A stretch of 42,687 bases of DNA from Nitrospirota bacterium (lineage in GTDB: Bacteria > Nitrospirota > Thermodesulfovibrionia > Thermodesulfovibrionales > UBA6898): assembly GCA_021814475.1 (NCBI GenBank), contig JAKAIE010000020.1, forward strand, positions 1 to 42,687, in the 5' to 3' direction. Both the position numbers and the translations under genes were made by a program. The notes beneath the pieces were generated by a model that saw nothing but the letters and a program-made list of their open reading frames with translations, did not search any database and had not been told where the DNA came from. Position 1 is the stretch's first letter, and every line of letters begins with the position of its first letter. Positions 16,388-25,466 of this stretch are shown piece after piece.

Positions 16388-16776
16388 TGCACCCCCCGAT
16401 CGTTTCCGCAGGAGAGGCAGTTCCGACCGGGGAATCGGCCTGCTGCAGGCCAGGTTTTTCCGGGACGCAAGGTCCTCTCCAGACCCGCGCCACTGCACGA
16501 AATACATAGTCCGACCGTGCCATACCCTGGCTCTTGACCGGTCGCAGGCAGAACTCCGTTCCCTTCTCCCCGGACCGGACACCACAAACAGGACTGTGTA
16601 TCATTTCCACAAAACATATGTACTCCTCCCCTATGGTATATCAATCAGGCACGATTCACCATATTATTACTCCGGCAGGCAAACAGATGAAAGCACTATG
16701 GCTTGTCATGCATGCGGGTATATGTCCGGCGCATTACACGCGGACAGGATCTAGTCGACAGTGCGATCCCCCGCGT
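16388..16776. other. Gap between divergent SulP and tyrS genes
   Basis: No gene is firmly supported. On the reverse strand, a GGGAGGAG site 5 nt before an ATG at 16617 opens a 77-codon frame (starting MFCGNDTQSCLWCP) whose TGA overlaps the SulP ATG. All three reverse frames are open here in GC-rich sequence, so it remains only a possibility. The tyrS promoter occupies the right end. Confidence 0.4.
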
Positions 16777-16806
16777 TTGACGGGCTGCGGCCTGCAGGGT
16801 TATCAT
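16777..16806 (+). promoter_or_regulatory. Promoter of tyrS, apparently leaderless
   Basis: TTGACG (16777-16782), an 18-nt spacer and TATCAT (16801-16806). Only 7 nt separate the -10 box from the ATG at 16814 and no Shine-Dalgarno sequence exists, so transcription would begin at or just before the start codon. Confidence 0.55.
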
Positions 16807-16813
16807 AATCCCT

Positions 16814-18058
16814 ATGCTTTCACCCGAAAAACAGATGGAGGTGATCAGGCGGGGAGCCGTCGAGATCATCAGCGAAGAGGCGCTGCTGAAGAAACTCCAA
16901 CGGGCATCCTCAGAACAGAGACCGCTGAAGGTCAAGGCAGGTTTCGACCCCACCGCACCCGATATCCATATAGGACATACAGTCCTGCTCGAAAAGATGA
17001 GACAGTTCCAGGAGCTCGGTCATGAGGTCATCTTCCTGATCGGCGATTTCACCGGAATGATCGGGGACCCGACCGGGAAGAGCGAGACGCGGAAGATCCT
17101 GAACAAAAAAGATGTCCTGAAGAATGCCGAGACCTACAAGACGCAGGTCTACAAGATCCTCGACCCTGAAAAGACGGTCATCCGGTTCAACAGCGAGTGG
17201 CTCGAGACGATGAGCGCGATCCAGGTCGCACAGCTCGGCGCCTTCGAGACGGTCGCGCGGATGCTCGAGCGTGAGGACTTTAAAAAACGGTTTAAAAACC
17301 AGCAGCCCATCAGTATTCTCGAATTCTATTATCCCCTCTTTCAGGGGTACGACTCGGTGGCGCTTACGGCAGATGTCGAGCTCGGCGGCACGGATCAGAA
17401 GTTCAACCTCCTGATGGGAAGGTCGATGCAGAAGGCGATGGGACTCGAAGAGCAGGTGGTCCTCATGATGCCTCTGCTGGAAGGGCTCGACGGGGTGCAC
17501 AAGATGTCAAAGAGCCTCGGCAACTATATCGGCATTAACGAGCCTGCCTTCGAATATGCGGGCGGCGAGCTGACCGGCATGTTCAAAAAGGTGATGAGCA
17601 TCCCCGACACCATGATCGAACGCTATTTCGAACTGGTCAGTCACATCACGGTCGATGAATTCGCTGTCCTGAAAGAGGCCCTTAGAAACGGCTCAAAAGA
17701 TCCGAGGGACGCAAAGAAGGAACTGGCCATGGAGCTCGTCACACGCTACCACGGGTCTGATGCGGCCGAAAGGGCGCGTAAGGAATACGTTGATTTTCTC
17801 GAAAATAAAAAGGTGAACCTCGATTCAATCGCAACGGTTTCGCTCAGGATCTCTGAAGCCGACAGAAACAACTGGCTCCCTCACATAATGAAGGAAAACG
17901 GTCTCGCAAAGAGCTCGGGCGAGGCGATCAGGCTGATTAAACAAAGCGGGGTAAAACTCAACGACGCGGTTGTCGGCAGCCCCGACACTGTCCTTGAGCC
18001 CGGGGAACATATCGTCCGCGTCGGCAAGAGCAAGATACTCAGGGTTGTTGTTTCGTAA
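16814..18058 (+). CDS. tyrS: Tyrosyl-tRNA synthetase
   Basis: Charges tRNA(Tyr) with tyrosine. A 414-residue class I synthetase of the TyrZ-like bacterial subgroup. It has the ATP-binding HIGHT motif in [14 protein letters not shown] near residue 54, the KMSKS loop ([12 protein letters not shown]) near 230, and a C-terminal S4 RNA-binding domain (about 345-410, [18 protein letters not shown]). The length fits the family. It converges with recQ with only 3 bp between stop codons. The start codon follows a promoter by 7 nt, with no ribosome site. Confidence 0.95.
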   Translation: MLSPEKQMEVIRRGAVEIISEEALLKKLQRASSEQRPLKVKAGFDPTAPDIHIGHTVLLEKMRQFQELGHEVIFLIGDFTGMIGDPTGKSETRKILNKKDVLKNAETYKTQVYKILDPEKTVIRFNSEWLETMSAIQVAQLGAFETVARMLEREDFKKRFKNQQPISILEFYYPLFQGYDSVALTADVELGGTDQKFNLLMGRSMQKAMGLEEQVVLMMPLLEGLDGVHKMSKSLGNYIGINEPAFEYAGGELTGMFKKVMSIPDTMIERYFELVSHITVDEFAVLKEALRNGSKDPRDAKKELAMELVTRYHGSDAAERARKEYVDFLENKKVNLDSIATVSLRISEADRNNWLPHIMKENGLAKSSGEAIRLIKQSGVKLNDAVVGSPDTVLEPGEHIVRVGKSKILRVVVS

Positions 18059-18061
18059 CGC

Positions 18062-20239
18062 CTACCTCTGGCGCTGCAGCCAGGCCCTCGCGATCCGCGC
18101 CTCTTCGTATGTCACCCTGCCGCTGAAGTGCTCTATCACGGGGTTCAGCCCCCACTGGCCGGAAGTCCGGAACACGGCAGTAATTTCATCCAATTTCTTC
18201 CGATCCACGAGGCGAGCGATATCGATATCCCGCCCGCTGCGGACAAGCTGCTCAAGGTGCGCGGCGATCGTGGCCGGAGAAAGCTTCCTATGCCGCGCAA
18301 TGTCTTCGACGGACATCCCCTGCCTGAACAGCGCATACGTCTCTTCTGCCGTCTCCCCCTTTTTTTTCTTTGAAGGGCTCTTATAATTTGTATCAGCGAG
18401 GCCGGCATCCCCGTGGCCGGCTGATCGGATACCGGGGTTTTCAGCAAGATATTTACCTATCTCAGAGAGAAACGGATCGCCATATTGCAGGAGTTTCTGG
18501 TCTCCCACACCGCTGACCCGCCTCATCTCCTGCAGGGTCTCCGGCATCCGGCCGCTCATCTCCCTGAGCGTCTTATCAGAGAAGATGACATACGGAGGGA
18601 CATTATGGGTCCTGGCAATCTCCTTCCTCAGGATACGGAGTCTTTCGAAGAGGGCTTCGTCATGCCATGAAGGAGATTCAGGTCCCGCCTTCTGTTTATC
18701 CGTCTTCCTCATTATGGCAGTCGCGGTCTTCCGTCCATACAGGACCTCCGCCCCTTTCGGTGTGATCTTCAGCACTGGATAGGGATGGCCTTCCTGCACC
18801 AGCATATCCTGGGCAACGAGTTCGTTGAGGAGGAATCTCCATTCTGTCTTTTCCTTGTCCTTTCCTGCCCCGAAGGTCTTTATCTCGTTGTGTCTCAGTT
18901 CGCGTATCCTCTTTGTGTCTGAGCCTGTCACGATGTCCGCGATATGGCCCGCGCCAAACCTCTGGCCGGTCCTCGATATCGCGGACATCGCAATCTGGGC
19001 GTCCGTCGTGATGTCCTTCCTCTCTATGGTTCCGGTGCAGATGTCGCAGCCTTTGCAGTTTCCGGCAGGATACTCCTCACCGAAAAAGTTGAGGAGCCGC
19101 TTCCTCCTGCAGACCGCATGTTCAGCATATTCGACCACACGGTTAAGCTTTTCTATCGCAAGGGAACGTTCCGGCGCATCGGGCATCGCATCGATGAAGT
19201 ACCGTATCTTCGGGACATCCCCCCTGCTGAAGTAGAGGATACAATGGGCCGGGTCCCCGTCCCTGCCGGCGCGTCCGGTCTCCTGATAATAAGATTCGAT
19301 ATTCTTCGGCAGGTCCGCATGAAGCACAAACCTGACGTTCGACTTGTCGATCCCCATGCCAAAGGCGATCGTCGCCACGATGACCTGCGCCTCGTCCCTG
19401 CTGAAGGCCTCCTGGTTGCTGCTCCTCTCCTGGGCGGAAAGTCCGGCATGGTAGGGAAGGGCCTTTATCCCGTGGGAGGTCAGGAATGCAGCCATCTCCA
19501 TGACCGAATCTCGCGTGGTCCTGTAGATGATCCCGGATTCTCCCACGCGTTCCCGAAGGAATTCCAGAACCTGGGGTTTCACCCTGGTCTTCTGCCTCAC
19601 CTCATAGAAGAGGTTCGGCCGATTGAAGGATGCACGCACGATAAACGGCGATCTGAGGCCAAGTCTTTCGATGATGTCTTCCTGCACCTTCGGGGTGGCC
19701 GTTGCGGTAAACGCGGCGACCGGAATATCCGGGAATTCTTTCGTGATAGTCGAAAGCACCATGTAATCTGGTCTGAAGTCATGCCCCCATTCGGATATGC
19801 AGTGGGCCTCATCAATCGCAAAGAGGGAAAGGGGAAGTCCTTTCAGAAAGAGCAGAAAATGGGGCATGGCAAAGCGCTCCGGCGCTATATAGAGCAGCCG
19901 GGCCTTTTCCCCCCTGAGAGAGGCGCAGACCGCAGAGATCTCCTGCTGCGACATGGAGCTGTTGATAAATGCGGCAGGGATGCCGTTTTCGCGGGCTGCG
20001 TCCACCTGATCCTTCATAAGGGCGATGAGCGGGCTGATGACAACCGCGATCCCCTCGCGCAGCCAGGCCGGGAGCTGGTAGCAGAGGGATTTCCCTCCCC
20101 CCGTCGGCATCACGCCGAACACATCCCGTCCGGCCAGGATATTCCCGACGATCTCTTCCTGGTTGGGCCGGAAGGACTCAAACCCGAATACTGACCGTAA
20201 CGCCCCTGACAGCGTCACCTGCGTCTTTTCATTCTTCAT
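18062..20239 (-). CDS. recQ: ATP-dependent DNA helicase RecQ
   Basis: A 3'-5' superfamily 2 helicase of DNA repair and recombination. Its 725 residues include motif 0 FRPNQEEIV, Walker A PTGGGKS near 43, the DEAH box (AIDEAHCISEWGHDFRPDY) with the RecQ aromatic loop near 140, motif VI QETGRAGRDG near 315, the four-Cys zinc site CRRKRLL...CKGCDIC near 380-405, a winged helix, and an HRDC domain near 515-590. The C-terminus adds a helix-turn-helix extension (VEDIARHRKLSPATIAAHL) found in some RecQ proteins. The ATG lies 5 nt behind a promoter and has no ribosome site. Confidence 0.95.
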   Translation of the reverse strand: MKNEKTQVTLSGALRSVFGFESFRPNQEEIVGNILAGRDVFGVMPTGGGKSLCYQLPAWLREGIAVVISPLIALMKDQVDAARENGIPAAFINSSMSQQEISAVCASLRGEKARLLYIAPERFAMPHFLLFLKGLPLSLFAIDEAHCISEWGHDFRPDYMVLSTITKEFPDIPVAAFTATATPKVQEDIIERLGLRSPFIVRASFNRPNLFYEVRQKTRVKPQVLEFLRERVGESGIIYRTTRDSVMEMAAFLTSHGIKALPYHAGLSAQERSSNQEAFSRDEAQVIVATIAFGMGIDKSNVRFVLHADLPKNIESYYQETGRAGRDGDPAHCILYFSRGDVPKIRYFIDAMPDAPERSLAIEKLNRVVEYAEHAVCRRKRLLNFFGEEYPAGNCKGCDICTGTIERKDITTDAQIAMSAISRTGQRFGAGHIADIVTGSDTKRIRELRHNEIKTFGAGKDKEKTEWRFLLNELVAQDMLVQEGHPYPVLKITPKGAEVLYGRKTATAIMRKTDKQKAGPESPSWHDEALFERLRILRKEIARTHNVPPYVIFSDKTLREMSGRMPETLQEMRRVSGVGDQKLLQYGDPFLSEIGKYLAENPGIRSAGHGDAGLADTNYKSPSKKKKGETAEETYALFRQGMSVEDIARHRKLSPATIAAHLEQLVRSGRDIDIARLVDRKKLDEITAVFRTSGQWGLNPVIEHFSGRVTYEEARIARAWLQRQR

Positions 20240-20244
20240 GCCCT

Positions 20245-20273
20245 ATTGTAAATATGTCTGCCCGGTTTGTCAC
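20245..20273 (-). promoter_or_regulatory. Promoter of recQ, apparently leaderless
   Basis: On the reverse strand GTGACA (20273-20268) and TACAAT (20250-20245) are spaced 17 nt; the ATG begins 5 nt after the -10 box. The inverted repeat at 20272-20291 abuts the -35 box. Confidence 0.5.
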
Positions 20274-20291
20274 CTGTCAGAACTGACAGGT
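20272..20291. promoter_or_regulatory. Inverted repeat at the recQ -35 box, candidate operator
   Basis: ACCTGTCAG-AA-CTGACAGGT, a perfect 9-2-9 inverted repeat, overlaps the upstream edge of the recQ -35 hexamer by 2 bp. The forward side is followed by TTCTTTTTTC, so it could be read as an intrinsic terminator, but no forward gene ends here. An operator for recQ is therefore the better reading. The binding protein is unknown. Confidence 0.45.
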
Positions 20292-20457
20292 TCTTTTTTC
20301 AGGGGGCTGTGGTATAGTATGCGTTTTGCCGAGGGGCCGGGCAGAGGAATGATGACCTGCCGCGCCTGCCTCAAGGCCTTACCGTGAAGAGAAATTTTGA
20401 TATACTGTATATATTAACCGCTGAGAACGGGCGGAATGAAAAGGAGAAGAGAACGTT

Positions 20458-20748
20458 ATGGCAGGAATGAAGAAGACGGCGGCAAAGAAGACTGCTCCCA
20501 AGAAAACGACCGTCATGAAAGCGGCGGCGCCCAAAGTAAAAGCCCCAAAGACGGCAGCGGTAAAGAAGGCGGTCGTAAAAAAGGCGACTGAGGAGAAGCC
20601 TGCGATAAAGAAAGGCAGCAAGCTCGCCTGCCACGTCTGCGGGTTTGCCTTTACCGTAGACCGCGTCTGTGGCTGCCTGGAAGAGGCTCACCTGATCTGT
20701 TGCGACACGCCGATGAAGCTCAAGAAGGCGTCTGCGAAAAAGAAATAG
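20458..20748 (+). CDS. Lys/Ala-rich protein with C-terminal Cys-rich zinc-ribbon
   Basis: A 96-residue protein in two parts. Residues 1-56 are a histone H1-like run of AAK, KKT and APK repeats, very basic and unstructured, likely to bind nucleic acid. Residues 57-90 form a compact Cys module: C58-x2-C61, C71-x-C73 and C81-C82, in the order CHVCGFAF, VCGC, LICCDTPM. This resembles a zinc ribbon or desulforedoxin-like knuckle. The short tail is again Lys-rich. AAGGAG lies about 11 nt before the ATG. No family name is known to me. It is alone between recQ and pdxA; a nucleoid or RNA-binding role is inferred. Confidence 0.7.
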   Translation: MAGMKKTAAKKTAPKKTTVMKAAAPKVKAPKTAAVKKAVVKKATEEKPAIKKGSKLACHVCGFAFTVDRVCGCLEEAHLICCDTPMKLKKASAKKK

Positions 20749-20798
20749 GCCCACTGTCAGAATCCGGTCCTCTTCTCTGGGCTGAATTGCCGCATCCC

Positions 20799-20830
20799 GG
20801 CAGGCTGCGGGCAACAACCTGCAGCCTGCC
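20799..20830 (+). terminator. GC-rich hairpin downstream of the AK-rich gene
   Basis: GGCAGGCTGC (20799-20808) pairs perfectly with GCAGCCTGCC (20821-20830), and the stem continues inward by GGG with CCT (one G-U), leaving a six-base loop. It lies 50 bp after the stop codon. No T-run follows, so termination is plausible but not certain. Confidence 0.45.
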
Positions 20831-20918
20831 CCAGGTCCGTATCGATCCATTTGCTGTTTTCCCCCAATCCGAATTGTATAATGAAAGAAACACAATTTAT
20901 TTCAATGATGAGGAAAGA

Positions 20919-20951
20919 ATGACTGCTTTCGGAGAGAACTGTGTCCCGTGA
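20919..20951 (+). CDS. Possible 10-codon upstream ORF before pdxA
   Basis: ATG at 20919, preceded by AGGAAAGA, encodes MTAFGENCVP and stops at TGA 20949-20951. It overlaps the GTG start of pdxA (20941) in another frame. A TATAAT box at 20877-20882 lies upstream, though without a well-placed -35. It may couple or attenuate pdxA translation; it could also be chance. Confidence 0.25.
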   Translation: MTAFGENCVP

Positions 20952-21939
20952 AGATCACAGGGGAATGAAAAAGATCGCGATAACCATGGGCGACCCCGCC
21001 GGGGTCGGCCCCGAAATCATCGTCAGGGCGCTGGCCCATCCCGGAGTGCATGAGGTATGCATACCCGTGGTGATCGGTGACCGGCGCGTGCTTCAGGACG
21101 CGCTCGACCTCAGCGGGTCCCGCCTGAGACTTTATCCTGTGCAGGCCCCACGCGAGGCGGCCGGAGACACCGGACGCCTCAACATGATCGATCTTTCCGA
21201 AGACCGGTCATTCGAAAAAAACAGGGCCACGGCAGAGGGTGGCAGGGCCTGCGTCAAATATATCAGGAAGGCAGTAGACCTTGCCCTTGCGCATGAGGTG
21301 GATGCGGTCGTCACCGCGCCTATCACCAAAGAAGCCCTCAAAATGGCTGGCATGCACTGGCCCGGACACACCGAGATGATCGCCGAGCTGACCTCCACTC
21401 AGGACTATGCGATGATGCTCTCCGGTGGACCTCTCCGTGTGGTACTCACGACGATCCATACTTCAATAAGGAGCGTGCCCGGGCTGATCTCCCGCGAATC
21501 CGTTCTCAGGACGATACTGCTTGCGAAAAGGGCATGCGACATGATGGGGATCCGCGAGCCGAAGATAGCGGTTGCAGGGCTGAACCCCCATGCCGGGGAA
21601 GCAGGCATGTTCGGTGACGAGGAACAGACCGCGATCATCCCTGCCATAGAGGCCGCGCAAGGAGAAGGCATCCCGTGCACAGGCCCCTACCCTCCTGACA
21701 CCCTTTTCCACAAGGCGTACCACGGCGGTATCGATATCGTCGTCTGCATGTACCATGACCAGGGGTTGATCCCCCTGAAGATGATCGCCTTCGATACAGG
21801 GGTGAATACGACGATCGGGCTGCCGGTCATCAGGACGTCTCCAGACCACGGCACAGCATACGATATCGCGTGGAAGGGGACCGCGAACCCCTCCAGCCTG
21901 ATAGAGGCGATCGCCTTTGCGACCCGGCTCAGGATCTGA
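20941..21939 (+). CDS. pdxA: 4-hydroxythreonine-4-phosphate dehydrogenase
   Basis: NAD-dependent oxidation of 4-phosphohydroxy-L-threonine in the DXP-dependent route to pyridoxal phosphate. The 332 residues contain the start motif ITMGDPAGVGPE, AVVTAPITKEAL near 120, the metal-ligand His in WPGHTEM, GLNPHAGEAG near 215, and MYHDQGLIPLKM near 270. Start: GTG at 20941 with GGAG 6 nt upstream. An ATG eight codons later (20965) aligns with many relatives, but its purine-rich site is too close to serve well. The stop TGA directly abuts the rsmA ATG, so the two genes are coupled. Confidence 0.95.
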   Translation: MSREDHRGMKKIAITMGDPAGVGPEIIVRALAHPGVHEVCIPVVIGDRRVLQDALDLSGSRLRLYPVQAPREAAGDTGRLNMIDLSEDRSFEKNRATAEGGRACVKYIRKAVDLALAHEVDAVVTAPITKEALKMAGMHWPGHTEMIAELTSTQDYAMMLSGGPLRVVLTTIHTSIRSVPGLISRESVLRTILLAKRACDMMGIREPKIAVAGLNPHAGEAGMFGDEEQTAIIPAIEAAQGEGIPCTGPYPPDTLFHKAYHGGIDIVVCMYHDQGLIPLKMIAFDTGVNTTIGLPVIRTSPDHGTAYDIAWKGTANPSSLIEAIAFATRLRI

Positions 21940-22710
21940 ATGATGAAGAAACACCTCGGCCAGAACTTTCTTTACGACCGCAGGATCCTCTCCGCTATCG
22001 TTGAGGCCTCCGGGATCACGTCAGAGGATACTGTCGTAGAGATAGGCCCTGGTCCGGGCACCCTCACCAGACTCCTTGCCGAAAAGGCGAAGAAGGTGAC
22101 CGCGATCGAACTGGACCATGAGCTCTGCCTGAAACTCATCAATGAACTGCGCGGATTCGGCAATATCGATCTCGTCGAAGGCGATGCGATGAAGTACCCC
22201 TACGAAGATATCGGAGGCTTCAGGGTCGTCGCCAACATCCCTTACTACATAACCACCCCGATCATTTTCAGACTGCTGGATGCAAAGCATCACCTTGAAT
22301 CGATGACTCTCACGATCCAGAAGGAGGTCGCCGAGCGTATCGTCGCTCCTCCCGGCGGGAAAGACTACGGGGTATTGTCTATCGCAATCCAGTGTTATGC
22401 GATCCCGTCCCTGCGGTTCATCGTTCCGAAAGAGGCGTTTCACCCGGTGCCGAAGGTCGACTCCGCGGTGGTACACATTTCGATGAGAAAAGAACCTCTT
22501 GTCTCCGCTGAAGAGGAGAATCTTTTTTTCAAGGTCGTCCGCACCGCGTTTTCGCAGAGGAGAAAAACCCTTTCGAACTCCCTTAAGCCTTTCGGTCCTG
22601 CGGTGCGGGAGGCGCTTGACAAGGCCGGAATCGATCCCGGCAGGAGACCCGAAACGCTGAGTATAGAAGAATTCAAGGAGCTAGCAAAGGGGCTGTCTGT
22701 CCACCCCTGA
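21940..22710 (+). CDS. rsmA: 16S rRNA dimethyladenosine transferase
   Basis: Dimethylates two adjacent adenines in the 3'-terminal hairpin of 16S rRNA during small-subunit assembly (KsgA). The 256 residues hold KKHLGQNFLYD at the start, the SAM-binding VVEIGPGPGTLT near 32, the acidic EL and GDA residues (VEGDAMKYPY), and the catalytic NIPYYITTPI near 105. The C-terminal helical domain has FHPVPKVDSAVV. The ATG follows the pdxA stop with no gap, so the genes are co-translated. The pdxA-rsmA pairing is a common bacterial arrangement. Confidence 0.95.
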   Translation: MMKKHLGQNFLYDRRILSAIVEASGITSEDTVVEIGPGPGTLTRLLAEKAKKVTAIELDHELCLKLINELRGFGNIDLVEGDAMKYPYEDIGGFRVVANIPYYITTPIIFRLLDAKHHLESMTLTIQKEVAERIVAPPGGKDYGVLSIAIQCYAIPSLRFIVPKEAFHPVPKVDSAVVHISMRKEPLVSAEEENLFFKVVRTAFSQRRKTLSNSLKPFGPAVREALDKAGIDPGRRPETLSIEEFKELAKGLSVHP

Positions 22711-22712
22711 AA

Positions 22713-22742
22713 TTTACATGCCCCGTTCCCCGAGAGTATAAT
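22713..22742 (+). promoter_or_regulatory. Promoter of polA, apparently leaderless
   Basis: TTTACA (22713-22718), an 18-nt spacer and a perfect TATAAT (22737-22742), with the ATG only 6 nt further on. The promoter starts 3 bp after the rsmA stop codon. No Shine-Dalgarno sequence is present. Confidence 0.6.
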
Positions 22743-22748
22743 TCCCGC

Positions 22749-25415
22749 ATGGACATCTACCTGATCGACGGCAATTCCTATGTCTACCGCGCATTCTATG
22801 CGGTCCGCGGGCTGACGACATCGACAGGTCTTCCGACGAACGCGGTCTTCGGCTTTACGAATATGCTGATGAAGGTCATCAGGGACAAGAAGCCCGACTG
22901 CCTGGCGATCGCCTTCGACACCCCCGCCCCGACCGAAAGGCATATGCTCTTCCGGGACTACAAAGCGAACAGGCCTGAGGCCCCGGACGATCTCGTCAGG
23001 CAGCAGCCGTACATCAGGAAGCTCGTCTCGGGATTCAATATCAGCACCTTCGAGGTGCCGGGGTACGAGGCGGACGACATCATCGGCACGATCGCGAAGA
23101 AGCTTGCCGGCCCCGATGACCACGTGCATATTGTCACCGGGGACAAGGACATGCTGCAGCTCGTCGACGAGCATATCACCATATTCGACCCGATGAAGGA
23201 CAGGGTGCTCGATGCCGAGTACGTCAGGGAAAAGTATGGGGTCGGGCCCGGGCGCGTGACCGAGGTGATGGCCCTGACCGGAGACGCGGTCGACAATATA
23301 CCCGGCGTCAAGGGCATCGGCGAGAAGACCGCACGCGAACTGCTCACTGCGGTCGACAGCCTCGACGAACTTATCGAACACCCAGAGAGGATACCGAAGG
23401 AGAGGTTCAGGAAGATGATCTCCGAAAATCTCGACAACATACGCCTGAGCCGTACCCTCGCCACGATCGATACCTCCGTGCCCCTTGAGTATACCCTCGC
23501 CGATCTGGCACTGAGGGAGCCTGACTGGCTGGCCCTTCTTTCGGTCTTCAAGGAGCTCGAGTTTTCGAGCATGATGAAGCTGCTGCCAACCGCTGCGACG
23601 GTCCGGAAGCATGAGACGGTACTGACCGTGGAGAGACTCGGGGAATTGGTCGGTGCGATCGGAGGAGAGTTTGCCTTCGACGTCGAGACGGCCGGCCGGA
23701 GCGCACGGCTGGACAGCCTGGTCGGCATAGCCCTCTGCAATTCGGAGACAGCCTGCTATGTCCCGCTCGGCCATGCTCCGGCACTCGAAGGCGCGGGGAG
23801 CCAGATTCCGAAGAGACAGGCGCTCCGCACCCTTGCTCCGCTGATGCGGGACACCGGCAGAGGGAAGATCGGACACAACCTGAAGTTCGATATGATGGTC
23901 CTTGAACAGGACAGCAGGCAGGCCAATGAGCAGGACGATCTCAGGATCGAAGGCCTCCTCTATGACACGATGCTGGCTGCATACCTGCTGAACCCGAACA
24001 AGGCGAACCACAGCCTCGATGAAGTCTCCTTCGAGTATCTCGGGAAGAGGAAGCGCCCCTTTACCGAGGTGCTGAAAAAGCGTGCTACCTTTGCGGAGGT
24101 GCCGCTCTCCGAGGCGACCGCCTATGCTGCTGAAGACGCCGCGCTAACCTTTGAACTGAAGGAAGTCCTCTTCGGAAAATTAAAGGAGCAGGGGCTCGAA
24201 CAGGTCTACTTCGATATCGAGATGCCTCTGATCCCGGTGCTTGCGGATATGGAGAGGGCAGGCATCATGATTGATGCCGCGAAACTCAACCGTCTCTCGA
24301 AGACAATTACGGAAGAGATCGGGAGCGTCCGGCAGCGCATATTCTTTCTCGCGGGCGAGGAGTTCAATATCAACTCCCCGAAGCAGCTCAGCCACATCCT
24401 CTTTCACCAGATCGGGCTGAGGCCGTCGAAGAAGACGAAGACAGGATTCTCGACGAATGTCGATGTACTGGAGGAACTCGCCCTGCAGCACGAACTGCCG
24501 GGGGAGGTGCTCCAGTACCGCACACTGACCAAGCTGAAGACGACCTATCTGGATGTCCTTCCTGCCATCGCTGATCCCCAAACCGGCCGTATCCATACCT
24601 CGTTCAACCAGACGATCACCGCAACAGGGAGGCTGAGCAGCAGCGACCCGAACCTTCAGAATATCCCGGTGAGGGGAGAATGGGGAAAGAAGATACGGGA
24701 AACGTTTATCGCAGGAGAAGGGGACCTTCTTCTGTCCGCCGATTATTCCCAGATCGAGCTCAGAATTCTCGCCCATCTCAGCCAGGACGAGGGACTGCTG
24801 AACGCCTTCAGGAATGAACTTGATATCCATACAAGGACCGCGGCAGAGATCTACGGTGTCACGCTCGAAAAGGTCACCCCTGAGATGAGGCGCGTGGCAA
24901 AGACTGTCAATTTCGGGGTCATCTACGGCATCTCGGCCTTCGGCCTCTCGGAGACTCTGGATGTCGATACCCGTGAAGCCGACAGGTTCATCAAACAATA
25001 TTTCGAGAGGCATCCGGGCGTCAGCAAGTATATTGACACGATCGTCGGGAAGGCGAAGAATCAGGGCTATGTCTGTACACTCCTTGGCAGGAGACGGCCG
25101 ATACCGGAACTGAGAAACCATAACAGGATGATCAGGCAGCAGGGCGAACGCCTTGCGGTCAATTCTCCGATCCAGGGGACCGCTGCCGATATCATCAAGA
25201 TCGCGATGATCAATATCCATCACCGGCTGAAGAAGGAATCTCCTTCCTCGCGCATGATCCTCCAGATCCATGACGAACTCCTGGTAGAACTTCCGGAGAC
25301 CGAACTTGAGACAGTCATTGCAGTGGTGAAGGAAGAAATGGAAGGGGCTATATCACTGTCGGTCCCGGTGAAGGTCGAGGTCGGCCACGGCAGAAACTGG
25401 GCAGAGGCCCATTAG
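22749..25415 (+). CDS. polA: DNA polymerase I
   Basis: The repair and Okazaki-fragment polymerase. Its 888 residues cover three domains. The 5'-3' exonuclease (about 1-285) begins MDIYLIDGNSYVYRA and has YEADDIIGT and the GDAVDNIPGVKGIG helix-hairpin-helix. The 3'-5' exonuclease (about 295-480) looks active: FDVET, GHNLKFD and YAAEDAALTF keep the acidic metal ligands that many PolA proteins have lost. The polymerase (about 490-888) shows motif A SADYSQIELR, motif B RRVAKTVNFGVIYG and motif C QIHDELLVE. Monocistronic with its own promoter. Confidence 0.97.
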   Translation: MDIYLIDGNSYVYRAFYAVRGLTTSTGLPTNAVFGFTNMLMKVIRDKKPDCLAIAFDTPAPTERHMLFRDYKANRPEAPDDLVRQQPYIRKLVSGFNISTFEVPGYEADDIIGTIAKKLAGPDDHVHIVTGDKDMLQLVDEHITIFDPMKDRVLDAEYVREKYGVGPGRVTEVMALTGDAVDNIPGVKGIGEKTARELLTAVDSLDELIEHPERIPKERFRKMISENLDNIRLSRTLATIDTSVPLEYTLADLALREPDWLALLSVFKELEFSSMMKLLPTAATVRKHETVLTVERLGELVGAIGGEFAFDVETAGRSARLDSLVGIALCNSETACYVPLGHAPALEGAGSQIPKRQALRTLAPLMRDTGRGKIGHNLKFDMMVLEQDSRQANEQDDLRIEGLLYDTMLAAYLLNPNKANHSLDEVSFEYLGKRKRPFTEVLKKRATFAEVPLSEATAYAAEDAALTFELKEVLFGKLKEQGLEQVYFDIEMPLIPVLADMERAGIMIDAAKLNRLSKTITEEIGSVRQRIFFLAGEEFNINSPKQLSHILFHQIGLRPSKKTKTGFSTNVDVLEELALQHELPGEVLQYRTLTKLKTTYLDVLPAIADPQTGRIHTSFNQTITATGRLSSSDPNLQNIPVRGEWGKKIRETFIAGEGDLLLSADYSQIELRILAHLSQDEGLLNAFRNELDIHTRTAAEIYGVTLEKVTPEMRRVAKTVNFGVIYGISAFGLSETLDVDTREADRFIKQYFERHPGVSKYIDTIVGKAKNQGYVCTLLGRRRPIPELRNHNRMIRQQGERLAVNSPIQGTAADIIKIAMINIHHRLKKESPSSRMILQIHDELLVELPETELETVIAVVKEEMEGAISLSVPVKVEVGHGRNWAEAH

Positions 25416-25466
25416 ATAAAAAAACTGGCGCCTCCCGGTTTATTTGATACAATATAGCCAAAAGAG

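Noticed and set aside
18944-20194. 416-codon forward frame opposite recQ
   Set aside because: Antisense shadow of helicase motifs; no start signals or domains.
20272-20300. Rho-independent terminator on the forward strand
   Set aside because: Although Ts follow the hairpin, no forward gene ends upstream; the position at the recQ -35 box fits an operator better.
22440-24011. 523-codon reverse frame opposite rsmA/polA
   Set aside because: Spans two confident genes on the other strand, with no motifs of its own.
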